A stretch of DNA of 64,000 nt from Hymenoscyphus infarciens. Its lineage: Eukaryota > Ascomycota > Leotiomycetes > Helotiales > Helotiaceae. Where the stretch lies: the NCBI GenBank assembly GCA_001414345.1, contig LLCB01000148.1:124001-188000 (forward strand), given 5' to 3'. Below are positions 49,201 to 59,091 of the stretch, piece by piece. How positions within the stretch are numbered: the first letter of the stretch is position 1; the number at the start of each line of letters is the position of its first letter. The notes under the pieces are model-generated. The model was given only the letters and a program-made list of their open reading frames with translations, was not told where the DNA came from and searched no databases. A program made the translations under genes and the position numbers.

Positions 49201-50295
49201 GGAATTAAGAAGTTTAATTATATCTTATTAATCTTTAAAGGCTATATTACTTATATCTAACTTATATTAGAGCTCTAAGTAGTTCTTAGCAAGTTTTATA
49301 GTTATCCTTTAAATAAGAGCTTTATAAGTTTTAAGTATATAGTAATAGTTAACGTTTACTTAGAGTCTATTATATATAGATATCTTCTATTACTTATAAG
49401 TAGGTAAAGTGTTATTATTTAAAGGTTTAATTTTCTCTATAATTTTACTTTTAGTAGGTTATTAGACTCTTAGTAAGGTTTTAGCTTATAATTATAGAGT
49501 AGATCGTTATAAAGGAAGAATATTAAAAGTTAAGTTTTATATCTAAAGATAGTCTAGTATAATAGAAGAGTATAAAGAAGAAGTCTGATTATTTCCTAAT
49601 AAGTGTCTACTAATTTATTATACTAAATCTACTAATTAAGTAATTTAGTTATCTTACTACTAAATTCTTTTATCTTTTTCTTAGTTCTTAGCTTTTATAG
49701 TCTAAATTACTTCTTATATCTTATCTATATTAGAGAAGTCTTAGTTATCTCTTTAGCTTTTAGAAGTAACTTCTTTACCTTTATTACTCTAGGACTTTTT
49801 ATTCTTTAATAAGTAGTATTAAGTTAAAGACCTTTCTATAAGTACTTGACTTTATTCTCTAAGAAGAGGCTCTATACTTTAAAGTAGAGCTTAGAAGAGA
49901 CTTAGAGTTACTCTTAAGTCTAATATATTAAATATTAAAAAAGAGAGGTTAAAAAGAAGATAATTTAGAAGTTTTCTAAATAACTATTTATATTATTAAC
50001 TATCTAAATCATATATAGTAATCTCTATACTAAGAGGGTTATTAGGATTCTTAGGAACACTTAGTATATTCTAATCTCTTAACGTATAAGATACGATTTT
50101 TACTAGCTATCTATATAGATACTAAACCCTAGTATTACTAGCTATCTAGGAGATCTCTAGAATCCTAGCTATTTAAGGATATATTATTATAGTCTAATTC
50201 TAGGCTAAATCGAAATTAAAATAAATAGAGTAATAATAAGCTTAAAAGAGATATTATAAAGGCTATTACTAGTAAAGAAGAGTTTTTCCTTTTTA
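43217..50295 (-). pseudogene. gag-pol remnant of the chromovirus
   Basis: No frame is open, but decayed motifs are readable on the minus strand. They are a zinc-knuckle-like CCHC remnant near 48650-48690; a reverse-transcriptase block near 46900-47210 where the YLDD-type motif is seen mutated as YLNNILIY (about 47075-47103); an RNase H-like segment near 46480-46680; and a chromodomain-like C-terminus near 44700-44820 (pattern YNLDST, then YYLRDFYTKYLE). This order and the terminal chromodomain identify a Ty3/gypsy chromovirus. Many codons are turned into TAA or TAG. It cannot encode working proteins. Confidence 0.82.
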
Positions 50296-50676
50296 TATAA
50301 TAGTACGAAATATATACTATAGGAGAAGAGGTATATAGGAGTACGTTTAAGACTAAATAATATAAGTAGATACTAGGCTCTAATATAGAAGAAAAGGAAA
50401 AACTATCCTTCTTCTATACTAAGTATAAACATCTATATATAAGAGGTTAGAGACTACTAAGTCCTAATAAGAATAATATCTAAGTCCTTTCTAATATAGC
50501 TACTAAAATAATAAGAGCTTTAAAGCTAAATATATAAGACCTTAAAGTAAAACATATAACATTTAATCCTTACTCTCTTCAGCTCCTTCTATCTTATAAG
50601 TCGTAGAAGTATTAGTAGTTGTAGAAGTATCAGCAGTTTTACGAATGCCGACAATTCAGAATAGCGTACTATCATA
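50296..50676 (-). repeat. 5' LTR of the chromovirus (right copy)
   Basis: 381 bp, followed directly by the target duplication GATAC at 50677-50681. Its outer termini are more altered than those of the left copy, as expected after RIP. Confidence 0.92.
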
Positions 50677-51275
50677 GATACTACTATTAAGTAAATAAGC
50701 TATATAGGTCTTTTTCGTCGATATCTAGTATATTACTATATATAATATAGCTTCTTCTTCTTTATAGAAAGTTAAGAGGCTTAAAACTCTAATAGTTATA
50801 AAAAAAAGAGATATTACTATATTATCTTTTAACTTAAACTTAGCTCTATAGATAGTTCTAGAGATAAGATAGAACTACTAGAGGTTTGTAGAATATACCG
50901 CGTATAGATATTAAGTCTTCGTATTCTAGGTAATTAAACTTAAGCACTTTCTTAGTAGCTTTGTATACTTTTTATATACTCTAGAAGCGTTGTTCTTTAA
51001 TAGTCTTAAGAGAGACAAAAGAGTAAAAGCTGCGAACAGAGGTCTTAGCGCGCGACTAAGTCTAAGCCTTATAAAATCGAGGTTTTACCTCTCTTAATAA
51101 TTTTCTTTAACTAGGTCTATATAGATATACTTAGTTAGAAACTACTAAAGCTTAATTAACTCGTAGAGTTTAAGCCCTAGAGGCGTGGTTATAGAGTAAT
51201 AAAAGAGGTGTTCGTAACTTTTTTTATATTCCTAGAAAATCACGTTTTTTAAAGTAGAACGTGTATATCGCTATA

Positions 51276-51987
51276 GTATTCTCTATCTCGTATTTTCCAT
51301 AAATACTAAAAAGATATCCTTATAACCACGCTTCTAAATTATACGCCTCTTAAGTAGCTTAATTATTATACTATATATATTCTAACTCTTAGAGGAATTC
51401 GCTTTAAAGTCCGTAGTTATAGAGTAAGATAGTAGTATATAAAAGTTGATTTTATAAGATTCTTAGCTACTAGGCTACTAAAAGAACGCTAAAACTACTC
51501 TGTCTCTTATTTATAAAATTGACTTTTTAATTCTTTTTAGAATTACTTAATACTTATAAGCCTAGAAGCTATAAAGCTTTAATAAAGTTCTTTAGAAAGT
51601 ATTAAATTATAAAGCTCTAATAGAGCTTAAGCTTAAAAGATATAGTTAAAAAGATATATAAAGATTTCTTAAAAACATATAGAATTACTATATACCTTTC
51701 ACCTCTAGTAAGTTTATAAGACTACTACACTTCCTTGAATTAATTCTTTGAAGAATAATTAATAAACCTCTTAAAAGGTATATAATTTAGAAGCGTAGTT
51801 ATTATAACATAATAGAGCGCGTAACTTGATTTTCTAGTATTAAGCACTTTTTAGTGTTCCTAGCAAAAAGTGGGCTAGGAACACTAGTTACTAATATAGG
51901 TGTAGAACACACTCTAGGTAACGACCCTCAGGGTTGAGAATCCAGGCAGCATAAAAATCGCAGTCAGATATCACTATAGCCACGGAA
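51276..51987. other. AT-rich transposon debris at the block edge
   Basis: Contains an inverted repeat of about 30 bp (51321-51352 against 51768-51806; shared core ACGCTTCTAAATTATA), suggesting another decayed inverted-repeat element of about 500 bp. The hairpin at 51852-51886 lies at the junction with GC-balanced DNA. Confidence 0.5.
51852..51886. repeat. perfect 13-bp hairpin at the edge of the RIP block
   Basis: TAGTGTTCCTAGC and GCTAGGAACACTA surround a 9-nt loop. If the outer T/A are RIP-changed C/G, each arm would start CAGTG like a hAT terminus, so it may be two transposon ends left together after an almost complete internal deletion. Confidence 0.6.
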
Positions 51988-52641
51988 GTGTGCGTAACAA
52001 CTACGAGTATTCACACGAGGGAGATGCCAAGCCCACAAAAGGTAACCTTCGGTACTTTTATTCTTTGGATACAAGTAACACCAAACCAGTACTTTACCAT
52101 TGAAAAAAATACTCTGTCAAGGAACGAAACTGTACTAGACTCGTGCCTAGCCCCGGTAAGCATCGCCGATTTTAAATTGCTTGCATCATATAACGAGATA
52201 AACAGAGCGAAACTCGGGATATATGTCCCCGGGAAGTCTTCGATGGAACCCCCCGAAACTTCCATATAAAATTCACAAGAGGTTTAATACGATCGTACCA
52301 AGTCCCGTCTCCTCTATGAGAAGGTGTTTCACGCGCTGCTATATGTGCGGCCAGGGTATGACAGATCACCAATTGATATTATAACGACGCCAAGGGCAGT
52401 CCAGAAGCTTTTCGCTTTTGTAGAGCAATTTCAACCAAGAAAGAATCCACAATGTTGGAGAAGAGTCGACCTTATCGACAACACCATGTTCATCTCCATA
52501 CTTTCGAGTGGATCGGATGTCCGGTACATAGATGCTAATCATCCAAGAGCCCATGCCAACGTGCTGGAAGAAGAGCTCACGGAGTATGATCACGATTTTG
52601 TAGATATCGGGGCTTGTTTTCAGACTACAAGTTATAGTTGA
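51988..52641 (+). pseudogene. fungal orphan gene (GGPP-synthetase-annotated family), two RIP-type stops
   Basis: One frame runs the full length, broken only by TAA at 52267-52269 and TAA at 52285-52287. Both would be CAA (Gln) before a CpA-to-TpA change, the preferred RIP context. The first half has the pattern ADFKLLASYNE, then IYVPGKSSMEPP. The second has LYEKVFHALLYV, then PIDIITTPRAVQKLFAFVEQF. This resembles a widespread fungal family often labelled geranylgeranyl pyrophosphate synthetase in databases without prenyltransferase motifs; none (DDxxD) is seen here. The real start and end are uncertain and the C-terminal part of the family seems missing. It adjoins the RIP block, so leakage of RIP into flanking single-copy DNA is the likely cause. 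Confidence 0.62.
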
Positions 52642-53996
52642 TTTTCACACAGCAGGCTGATGCGTACTCAGGGTCCGAGGCACAGAGACCAAAGAACGGG
52701 CTCCTTCTCACCGAAAGCAAGCGTTGTCTTGCCATTCCTTGCAACTAGCCCTTCATCCTTGGATATCATCGAATGTGTCTTAGACTGAACTTGTAGAGAT
52801 CAAAGGTCAAAAAAGTAATATTTGCAAAGTATAAATACGGCGTAACAGATAACTGAGTTCTCGCTTGACCCAGGGGAAGTAGAAACAATGATTTGTCTTG
52901 TTTCTTTGAAGAGGACTTGACACTTGATTTAATCGCCTTCGCCTACTTATTTTTTTTAGGCCTACCTAGATTCACGGACTTGCAATCTTTACGAGGAGAG
53001 TAGAGAAAGCCTCCAGTTGAAAACTTGTCCTGTTGTTACTCACACTAAGGTGCATCACCAAGGACAAAAAGCATGTTCCTCCAAAATCTTTGGAGCTTCT
53101 TCTTACAAAGAAATAATGAGACCGGTGCTGTATGATTTCTGAAAAAAGGGCCTCGGCTCTTCAAACTTGGGTTTTCGTTCAGGGATGCACTTCGCGCCGT
53201 TTGCAAAATTCCGAGGTCTTGGGGTTTAGTGTCATGTTCGTGAAGGACATACTGGAGGTTTGAGAGATGAGGCGAAGGAGGAACATTGCTTTTTTACGCC
53301 TGTCTCATGGTAAACCCCCACAATGCGTTTCCGACGACGATAAATCATAGCATACTTTAGGATTGCCTCGATCAGGCCGCGGTCCAGGCGGGTCTACCTA
53401 GGTCTAGGCTAGGTACCGAGAATGCCCGTGGGCACTGCACTGCTCCCAGAACCGCATCGCGACTGCCTCATGCACTCTCAGGCGCAACACCCTTTCGAGT
53501 CGTGAAGGACCTCGACTCGACCTCAACCCCAAGACAAATGAACAAACAATGGAGGCTGAACGGTGGCTGAGTACAACCTATAAACTGATACTATGTGACT
53601 GATTTGAGTCCTATTTATGGGACACGCGGTTTTATAAGTAGAGTTTAGCAGCCATTAATGGGTTTTTGTGCCCGAGAAATATTTTGGGCCTTGCGGGGGG
53701 TCTCACTTTCATATCATAACCCGGCAGGCTGCGGTGTCCACATCTGAACAACGACCATAACTTTCTATAATCCAGTCTCAAAACTGGTCAACTGCTACAG
53801 AGTATTTCTTGTATATGTATTCATCAACAAATCCCGCGCCGGAGATGTCAGTACCTACTGATTGCCTGCTCTACGAAGAGGTATTTACCTTATGAACCTG
53901 TTTCTCCTTCTCACAGTATAGCTAACAGGTGCATAGTCAGATGGCACAGAGCAGCATGCTAATCGTAGCATATGGAAACACATTGTTGGAAAGCCG
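52642..53996. other. intergenic, no gene seen
   Basis: GC-balanced DNA without a supportable ORF. It should contain the remains of the upstream pseudogene's 3' end and the promoter of the membrane-protein gene. Confidence 0.45.
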
Positions 53997-55565
53997 ATGC
54001 TCCTCGTCGCCTTTGCTAGTGGACTCTCTTTAGTCCTGGCGTGCTTCAGTTTCACATATTGGCTTAGCCTCCAAGCCCTTTCATGGGCCCTTTATTGCAA
54101 ACCAACCTCCCTGGGAGGATTCAAAGATCCCCGATTCGCCCTCCCCATAATACAAGGAACCGTGGGTTTCATTCATGGGCTTGGACTTACTTGCCTGTTT
54201 TTTGTTGCTACCGATTTGGCTGAACCTACTTTGTGGCCGCTTCTCCGTCGAAAATCTTACAATTTGGAGACTATCGACATTTATCTACAAGGAACGCGTG
54301 GATCACTTGTCTCGATTCTTCAGTCCCTCTTCCGCTCCCAGGACAAGTTTGCTAGCATGGTCCTTTTGTGTGTGGCTCTCACCGCTGCATTGAACCAACT
54401 GGATCGGATCGTCATCGGTGAAGTCTACTCCCTACAAAATACTACTCATACATACCATTTGAGTGGTGGCGGAATTGGCATCGACATTCCAGATTCTAAC
54501 TCAGACGGGCCGCTCGCTGATCCGGCCATCAATGGCTTTGCATTTTACACTTCATGGTCCAAATCCCTTACCAACGAGCCGCTGCCAGATATGAGGGAGT
54601 TCATTGTTGACCGTTATAATCTCTCAGGGCTGCAAAGCTTCACTGTGTCATCGCTGAAAGCTCAAAAAACCATCACCTGCTCTTCCCGACCACTTGCCAT
54701 ATCCAATATTACAGGTAGCCTTCTTGGAGTGACCGCGGAGAACAGCCGTACGAAGGTCTTGATACGGACTGAGCCACGACTTTCATGCTGGATTGACTCC
54801 AGCCGAACAGTTTCCCCAACGGTCCGCATCACAACTCTCATGTTTGCGGCAATGGATGGCTTTATCGAAGGTGGAGCAGTGCTCAAACAATCGGGTTTCA
54901 ATATCACATCACTTCAGTGTGAGGTGAAGACGGAGCTCCTCCAAGCTACATACTCTTCCGGATCTGGTGGTCCACAAACCACTGAAATATCATCAAACAG
55001 AACAGTCAAAGGCTCATCAAATGCTTTACTGAACGTTGATAGTTGGATGGGAGGCGCAGTTACTGCATTGGGTGTAAAGGTTTACAACGCACGTCCTATG
55101 TTTGGAGTAGGCCTTTTGGATGGAAAACTCAACCCTGCGGTTTTGCCACAAGCTTATGCCACAACCTACTCCCCAGATGGAAAGGGCTGGGATCTGAATT
55201 ACTGGACACAACCGGCTCTCAAGAACTTCATAAATGTCACTGCTGGTGCCATTGCTATTGCAATGTCACAGCAGATGAACGAGGCTTCGGTAACAATTCA
55301 CTCCAACTCCAACGTTCTAAAAATAAGCACAACAAGGTCCTTCCTGCTACTTTTACCCTCCGGTCTTATCCTACTTGTTATTGCTACGTTATTTACTATC
55401 AGTACTTTGGATCACAGAGCTACAAAAACACACCACATTCGGTTAGCAACGATTCCGGAATGGACTAAAAGTATCTGTGCAACACAGTCAGTGGTGGACG
55501 GGGGGCCTGTCCGTTATAAACTGCAGAAGAATAGCTCTAACAGGTGGGGCTTAGATGTCAGCTAG
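53997..55565 (+). CDS. multi-pass membrane protein with large glycosylated ectodomain
   Basis: 522 aa in one exon. Hydrophobic segments at about residues 3-30, 50-73 and 118-135 are followed by a 310-residue hydrophilic domain and a strong C-terminal TM helix (about 448-471, LLLLPSGLILLVIATLF), then a 51-residue tail. The central domain has many N-glycosylation sequons (NTT, NLS, NIT, NRT, NVT), which places it outside the cell or in the secretory lumen. It resembles uncharacterised Pezizomycotina membrane proteins of the DUF3176/DUF3433 type in layout only, and I cannot name the family. The ATG at 53997 opens almost directly into a TM helix, so an upstream exon may be missing. Normal codon use and no RIP-type stops despite the AT-rich neighbours. 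Confidence 0.72.
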   Translation: MLLVAFASGLSLVLACFSFTYWLSLQALSWALYCKPTSLGGFKDPRFALPIIQGTVGFIHGLGLTCLFFVATDLAEPTLWPLLRRKSYNLETIDIYLQGTRGSLVSILQSLFRSQDKFASMVLLCVALTAALNQLDRIVIGEVYSLQNTTHTYHLSGGGIGIDIPDSNSDGPLADPAINGFAFYTSWSKSLTNEPLPDMREFIVDRYNLSGLQSFTVSSLKAQKTITCSSRPLAISNITGSLLGVTAENSRTKVLIRTEPRLSCWIDSSRTVSPTVRITTLMFAAMDGFIEGGAVLKQSGFNITSLQCEVKTELLQATYSSGSGGPQTTEISSNRTVKGSSNALLNVDSWMGGAVTALGVKVYNARPMFGVGLLDGKLNPAVLPQAYATTYSPDGKGWDLNYWTQPALKNFINVTAGAIAIAMSQQMNEASVTIHSNSNVLKISTTRSFLLLLPSGLILLVIATLFTISTLDHRATKTHHIRLATIPEWTKSICATQSVVDGGPVRYKLQKNSSNRWGLDVS

Positions 55566-56287
55566 GTGGTTCTTTACATGCGAATGTAACTTCATGGTTA
55601 TTTATATCTTTTTTAATGGTATTTCGCTCCCAGTATGGTGAGTGTAAATCCTACTCACAATGAAGTGGTATTCAGGACATTCCCAACCTCCTCTGTGCCT
55701 TCGATTTTTGGTTATCTGTTAGGGTGTGATCTTGCTAGCTCATCTTCTCCTGATGTTATATCGGTGTATGATTTCCCCAACATCAAAAGTAAGGAGCTAC
55801 TACCAACGTTGAGATCGCATGACTGCTATTTGTATTTAATATTAGTAGAATATTCGATGTTTCATTCCATCAACTTAGCAAGAACACTCAAAAACGTTCA
55901 ACTCCAACCTCCAACCTCTATTCAACTTTAAATGTTTCCACCTACAAAGAATTAAAGTTTTTATATTATCTAAACGCAGTTATCTTGACTTCCCACGCCT
56001 GTTTATTTTTAATATGCTTCTCATTAAATAATTAAATTCTACCAATACGACCTGATGGTCCTTTTCCCCTCCCGGCAACGTCTCAAGCCCCTAAAACCGA
56101 AGGAGTCTATGAAACTTCCGAAATCCTGTTCATTCCTTGAACACCGGTAAAAAGAATAACAGAACAGTGGAAAACAACATATGTGTCATGGAAAATACAT
56201 AAAAACAGTATCATACTAGAAGCATATATTCTTTTGTCGAAATTGTAGACTTTTTCCTAATTCAACATTCTTACAATCCACGCAAAC
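55566..56287. other. intergenic between island genes
   Basis: Somewhat AT-rich. The 98-codon ORF at 55635 has no recognisable content. The final part should be the promoter and leader of the 2EXR gene. Confidence 0.45.
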
Positions 56288-56908
56288 ATGGCACACAATA
56301 CCAGTCTATCCAGTTTTTCTAACCTACCAATTGAGGTTCGGTTAATGATTTGGGAACATGCTTACGCTAACACCCCTCCTCGCACTATCAAGGTCATCAT
56401 CTACCATGGTCTCGACCCTATATCTGTTGAAATTCAAGCCGACCGATTACCTGGTCTCCTAGAAGTTAATAGAGAAGCTCGACAATTGCTAAGAGGTCGG
56501 TTCATTAACCCATTCTCACCTAGCTTAATTGGCGCAGTCAATCCCACCCAATATCGTTCTTTCGCAAACCTCTGTATTGATCCTAGAAGAGATCTGCTAT
56601 ACCTTTGCAACGAAGAGAATCTCCATATTGGGAGCCAAACTCCAGTCTTGTTTCTATTCCGTTACCTCTTTCAAGAGCAGGCGGATATGATGGGACAAAA
56701 CTTAGTCCGTTTGGGCCTTCATTGTTCTCTTGCGTGGGTAGTGGAGGAGCATCAGAATGTTGCTTTGATGCAGACTCGTTTGCCCGGTCTGCGGGAGCTT
56801 ATTATTCACTGCACAGGCCATTGTGATGGTGATGACATACCATGCTACTGGCTCAGCTTACTTAGAGGATTCGGCGGTCTTACAGTACGTCTTCAGTACT
56901 GTTGCTGA
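56288..56908 (+). CDS. 2EXR domain protein
   Basis: 206 aa beginning with the 2EXR signature (FSNLPIEVRLMIWEHAYAN, residues about 10-28, then PRTIKV, and later LLEVNREARQLL). The family is an F-box-like, strongly expanded fungal group usually found in gene-sparse, variable regions, with unknown biochemical role. Most members are longer (roughly 250-400 aa). The reading ends at TGA 56906-56908 just after GGLTV. A GT at about 56886 (GTACGT) could instead be a donor site leading to a missing exon, or the 3' end may have been lost with the nearby transposon. The N-terminal half is intact. Confidence 0.75.
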   Translation: MAHNTSLSSFSNLPIEVRLMIWEHAYANTPPRTIKVIIYHGLDPISVEIQADRLPGLLEVNREARQLLRGRFINPFSPSLIGAVNPTQYRSFANLCIDPRRDLLYLCNEENLHIGSQTPVLFLFRYLFQEQADMMGQNLVRLGLHCSLAWVVEEHQNVALMQTRLPGLRELIIHCTGHCDGDDIPCYWLSLLRGFGGLTVRLQYCC

Positions 56909-57140
56909 ATTTCTCTAGAGTTTGTAGGGAACAATGATCTTTGATACAAAAATTGTATCAAAGCATTGTTATCCCACATTGCCTTTGTTAACCTTAACCC
57001 TCTTTGAAAATAATAATGCTATTTAAGAACAATTAAAACTAGTTTAAAGCAAATATCTATCGCGTATAAACAGAACCTATTAATTGAAATGCCTGTTGTG
57101 TTATATGTTTAAGTAGATCCAACTAGTGTAATATATCGTA

Positions 57141-57330
57141 TAGCGATATACACGTTCTGCTTTAACTAATCCGCTCTATTAAAAAAAGGTTACGAACACC
57201 TCTTTTATAACTAACTCTCTTATATTACTCTATAACCACGCCTCTATTATTCTTTAATAGTCTTAAGAGAGGTAAAAGAGTTATTTTTTAAAAGGCTACG
57301 AATAGAGGTCTTAGCGTACGACTAGTATAG
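57141..57330. mobile_element. truncated copy of the TIR DNA transposon
   Basis: Starts TAGCGATATACACGTTCTG after a TA, matching the left end at 41738, and runs about 100 bp through CCACGCCTCTA. It then jumps to sequence that matches 50990-51060 (TTCTTTAATAGTCTTAAGAGAG), so the middle is deleted. Its right end was not located. Confidence 0.6.
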
Positions 57331-58771
57331 TCGATAGTATTATCGTAATAAAATACTATAGTATTTTAGATTAATATATTATTATAATATCCTAGTAGTA
57401 CGTATCTAAATATACTATAATACTATCGTAATATTATAATATTATATAGTATATCTTTTAATAACTTATAAGCGCTAAAACCTACTTTTTCTTAAAATAA
57501 GACTATTTATACTTTTTTATATACTCTTCTATTACTTTAAAACTATATAATACTAATAATAGATATTAATAAAATAATTAGTAGAAGTTGTTTATTATAT
57601 ACTAAATAGTCTAAACCGAGCGTATTAGGCGATTTTATAAGAAGCTAGTAGTTTAATTAAGTATATAGTTAAAAGTCGCTTTTTAGTATATAAATTAATA
57701 GATATTTAAAGTATATATTATATATATACTATGCTAAGACCTAGGTCTTAGTATATCTTATTAAATATTTTATATAAAGATTATAGTATATAATTAATTA
57801 TAATACTTTAAATTTAATAGAAAGTTTAGTAGTAACTAATTAGTATTTGATTAAATTTTTAGTATTTAGAGCTTCTTTTTAGAAGACGTGGTTATTAAGA
57901 ACGACTAACTTACTAGATATAATGTTTTTAAAATAATTAGCTTAGTAATAATACTCTAATAACTAAGCCTTCTTATAACTCTTTATTTAATAATTAATTA
58001 ATAATATATTATAAAATTCTTTAAATAAAAGGAAATAATTATCTAAGTACTTAAAATATAAGAATAAATATATACTACTAGAAAAAATAACGAAAATAAG
58101 TTTAGTTTATAAATCTCTTAAAACTTAAACTAAAACTAGACCTACTATTTATTTTATAAGTAAAAGTACTCTTATCTAAGCTATTCTAAAGTACTTTCTA
58201 TATATTAAACACTTTCTCTTTACTTTAGAATTAGCTAATAAGATTAAAAGATATAACCTTATACTAAGACTTTAAATATTTAAGTATCTCTATAGTATAT
58301 GTCTTAAAGTAATTACGTTAATCTATAACTACTAATTTAGCTAAAGACTAGAGGCGTTCTACTAAGACACTTAAATATAAGATAGAAAGTATATCTATTA
58401 CTATCTTATAAAGATTAGAATAGGCCTTCTTTTAAGTAGATTATTTAATTATACTTTTACTTATATCTTAAAGTAGAAGAGTATAATATTAAGTGTATTT
58501 ATTATTTATAAGAGAGAGAAGCTTAGATTAAAGCGTATTAGCTAAAAAGAGGTAAAGTTAAAATAAGAGTTAAAGCTTACTTCTTACTTCTCTTTTAAAA
58601 TAAAAACTAGGTAAATAAATTAAGTACTTAGATAGATACTAAGGAGTAATAAAGTAGGCTAAACAACGTAATCTAAGAGTTAATATTAGTATCGTTTATA
58701 TAGCTAGATACTATCTTAAAGTAATAATCGTTATTTTATAGTTTTTCTACTATAGTCTAAGTAGAGGTTAT
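57331..58771. other. RIP-decayed AT-rich DNA, unassigned
   Basis: Very AT-rich with stops in every frame, typical of RIP-decayed repeat DNA. I could not assign it to an element class. Confidence 0.5.
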
Positions 58772-59091
58772 TATAACAGCACGAAATACACACTACAGAA
58801 GAAGAGGCATATAAGAGTGCGTTCGAGACTGAATAACGTGAGTAGATACTAGGCTCTGATATAGAAGAAAAGGAAAAACTATCCCTCTCTACTCTAGAAG
58901 TAGGCTACTATATATAAGAGGTTCAGACAGTACAAAAGGGTCCGAAACCGAACAACCTCGGCTAATATAAAAGCTTAAACCTACGTAACCTTCCTAAAAC
59001 AGACTATATAAGACAACAACTACTGAAACCCTATATATGGCAGGTACTCCTAGCTATCTAGGATGACGGCATGCCGTTACATCCCCCTCCC
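58772..59091 (-). repeat. 3' LTR (left copy), lightly RIPped
   Basis: 320 bp ending at GCCGTTACA. It retains many C and G positions (for example GTGCGTTCGAGACTGAATAACGTG in pieces) that are T or A in the right copy. Confidence 0.82.

Larger units (their letters stand above)
42836..50676 (-). mobile_element. full-length Ty3/gypsy chromovirus, RIP-decayed
   Basis: A 7841-bp element bounded by two direct 381-bp repeats and flanked on both sides by GATAC (42831-42835, 50677-50681), the 5-bp duplication expected of a retrovirus-type integrase. Read on the minus strand the order is LTR, gag, protease/RT, RNase H, integrase, chromodomain, LTR, so the 5' LTR is the right-hand copy. The interior is riddled with stops from C-to-T and G-to-A change. 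It sits inside the DNA transposon at 41738-51273 and is therefore the younger of the two. Confidence 0.92.
41738..51273. mobile_element. Tc1/mariner-sized TIR transposon, RIP-decayed, split by an LTR element
   Basis: The left end (CAGCGATGTGCACGT...) and the right end (read on the minus strand as TAGCGATATACACGT...) are inverted repeats of about 110-130 bp that also share AACACCTCTTTTAT and CCACGCCTCTAGGGCTTAAA. TA lies directly outside both ends (41736-41737, 51274-51275). Without the 7.8-kb insert and its 5-bp duplication the element is about 1.69 kb, the size of a Tc1/mariner (Fot1/pogo-like) transposon. The remaining coding region is too mutated to read. A TA target, the size and the ends suggest this superfamily, but the transposase was not identified. 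Differences between the ends are mainly C-to-T and G-to-A, as RIP leaves. Confidence 0.72.
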
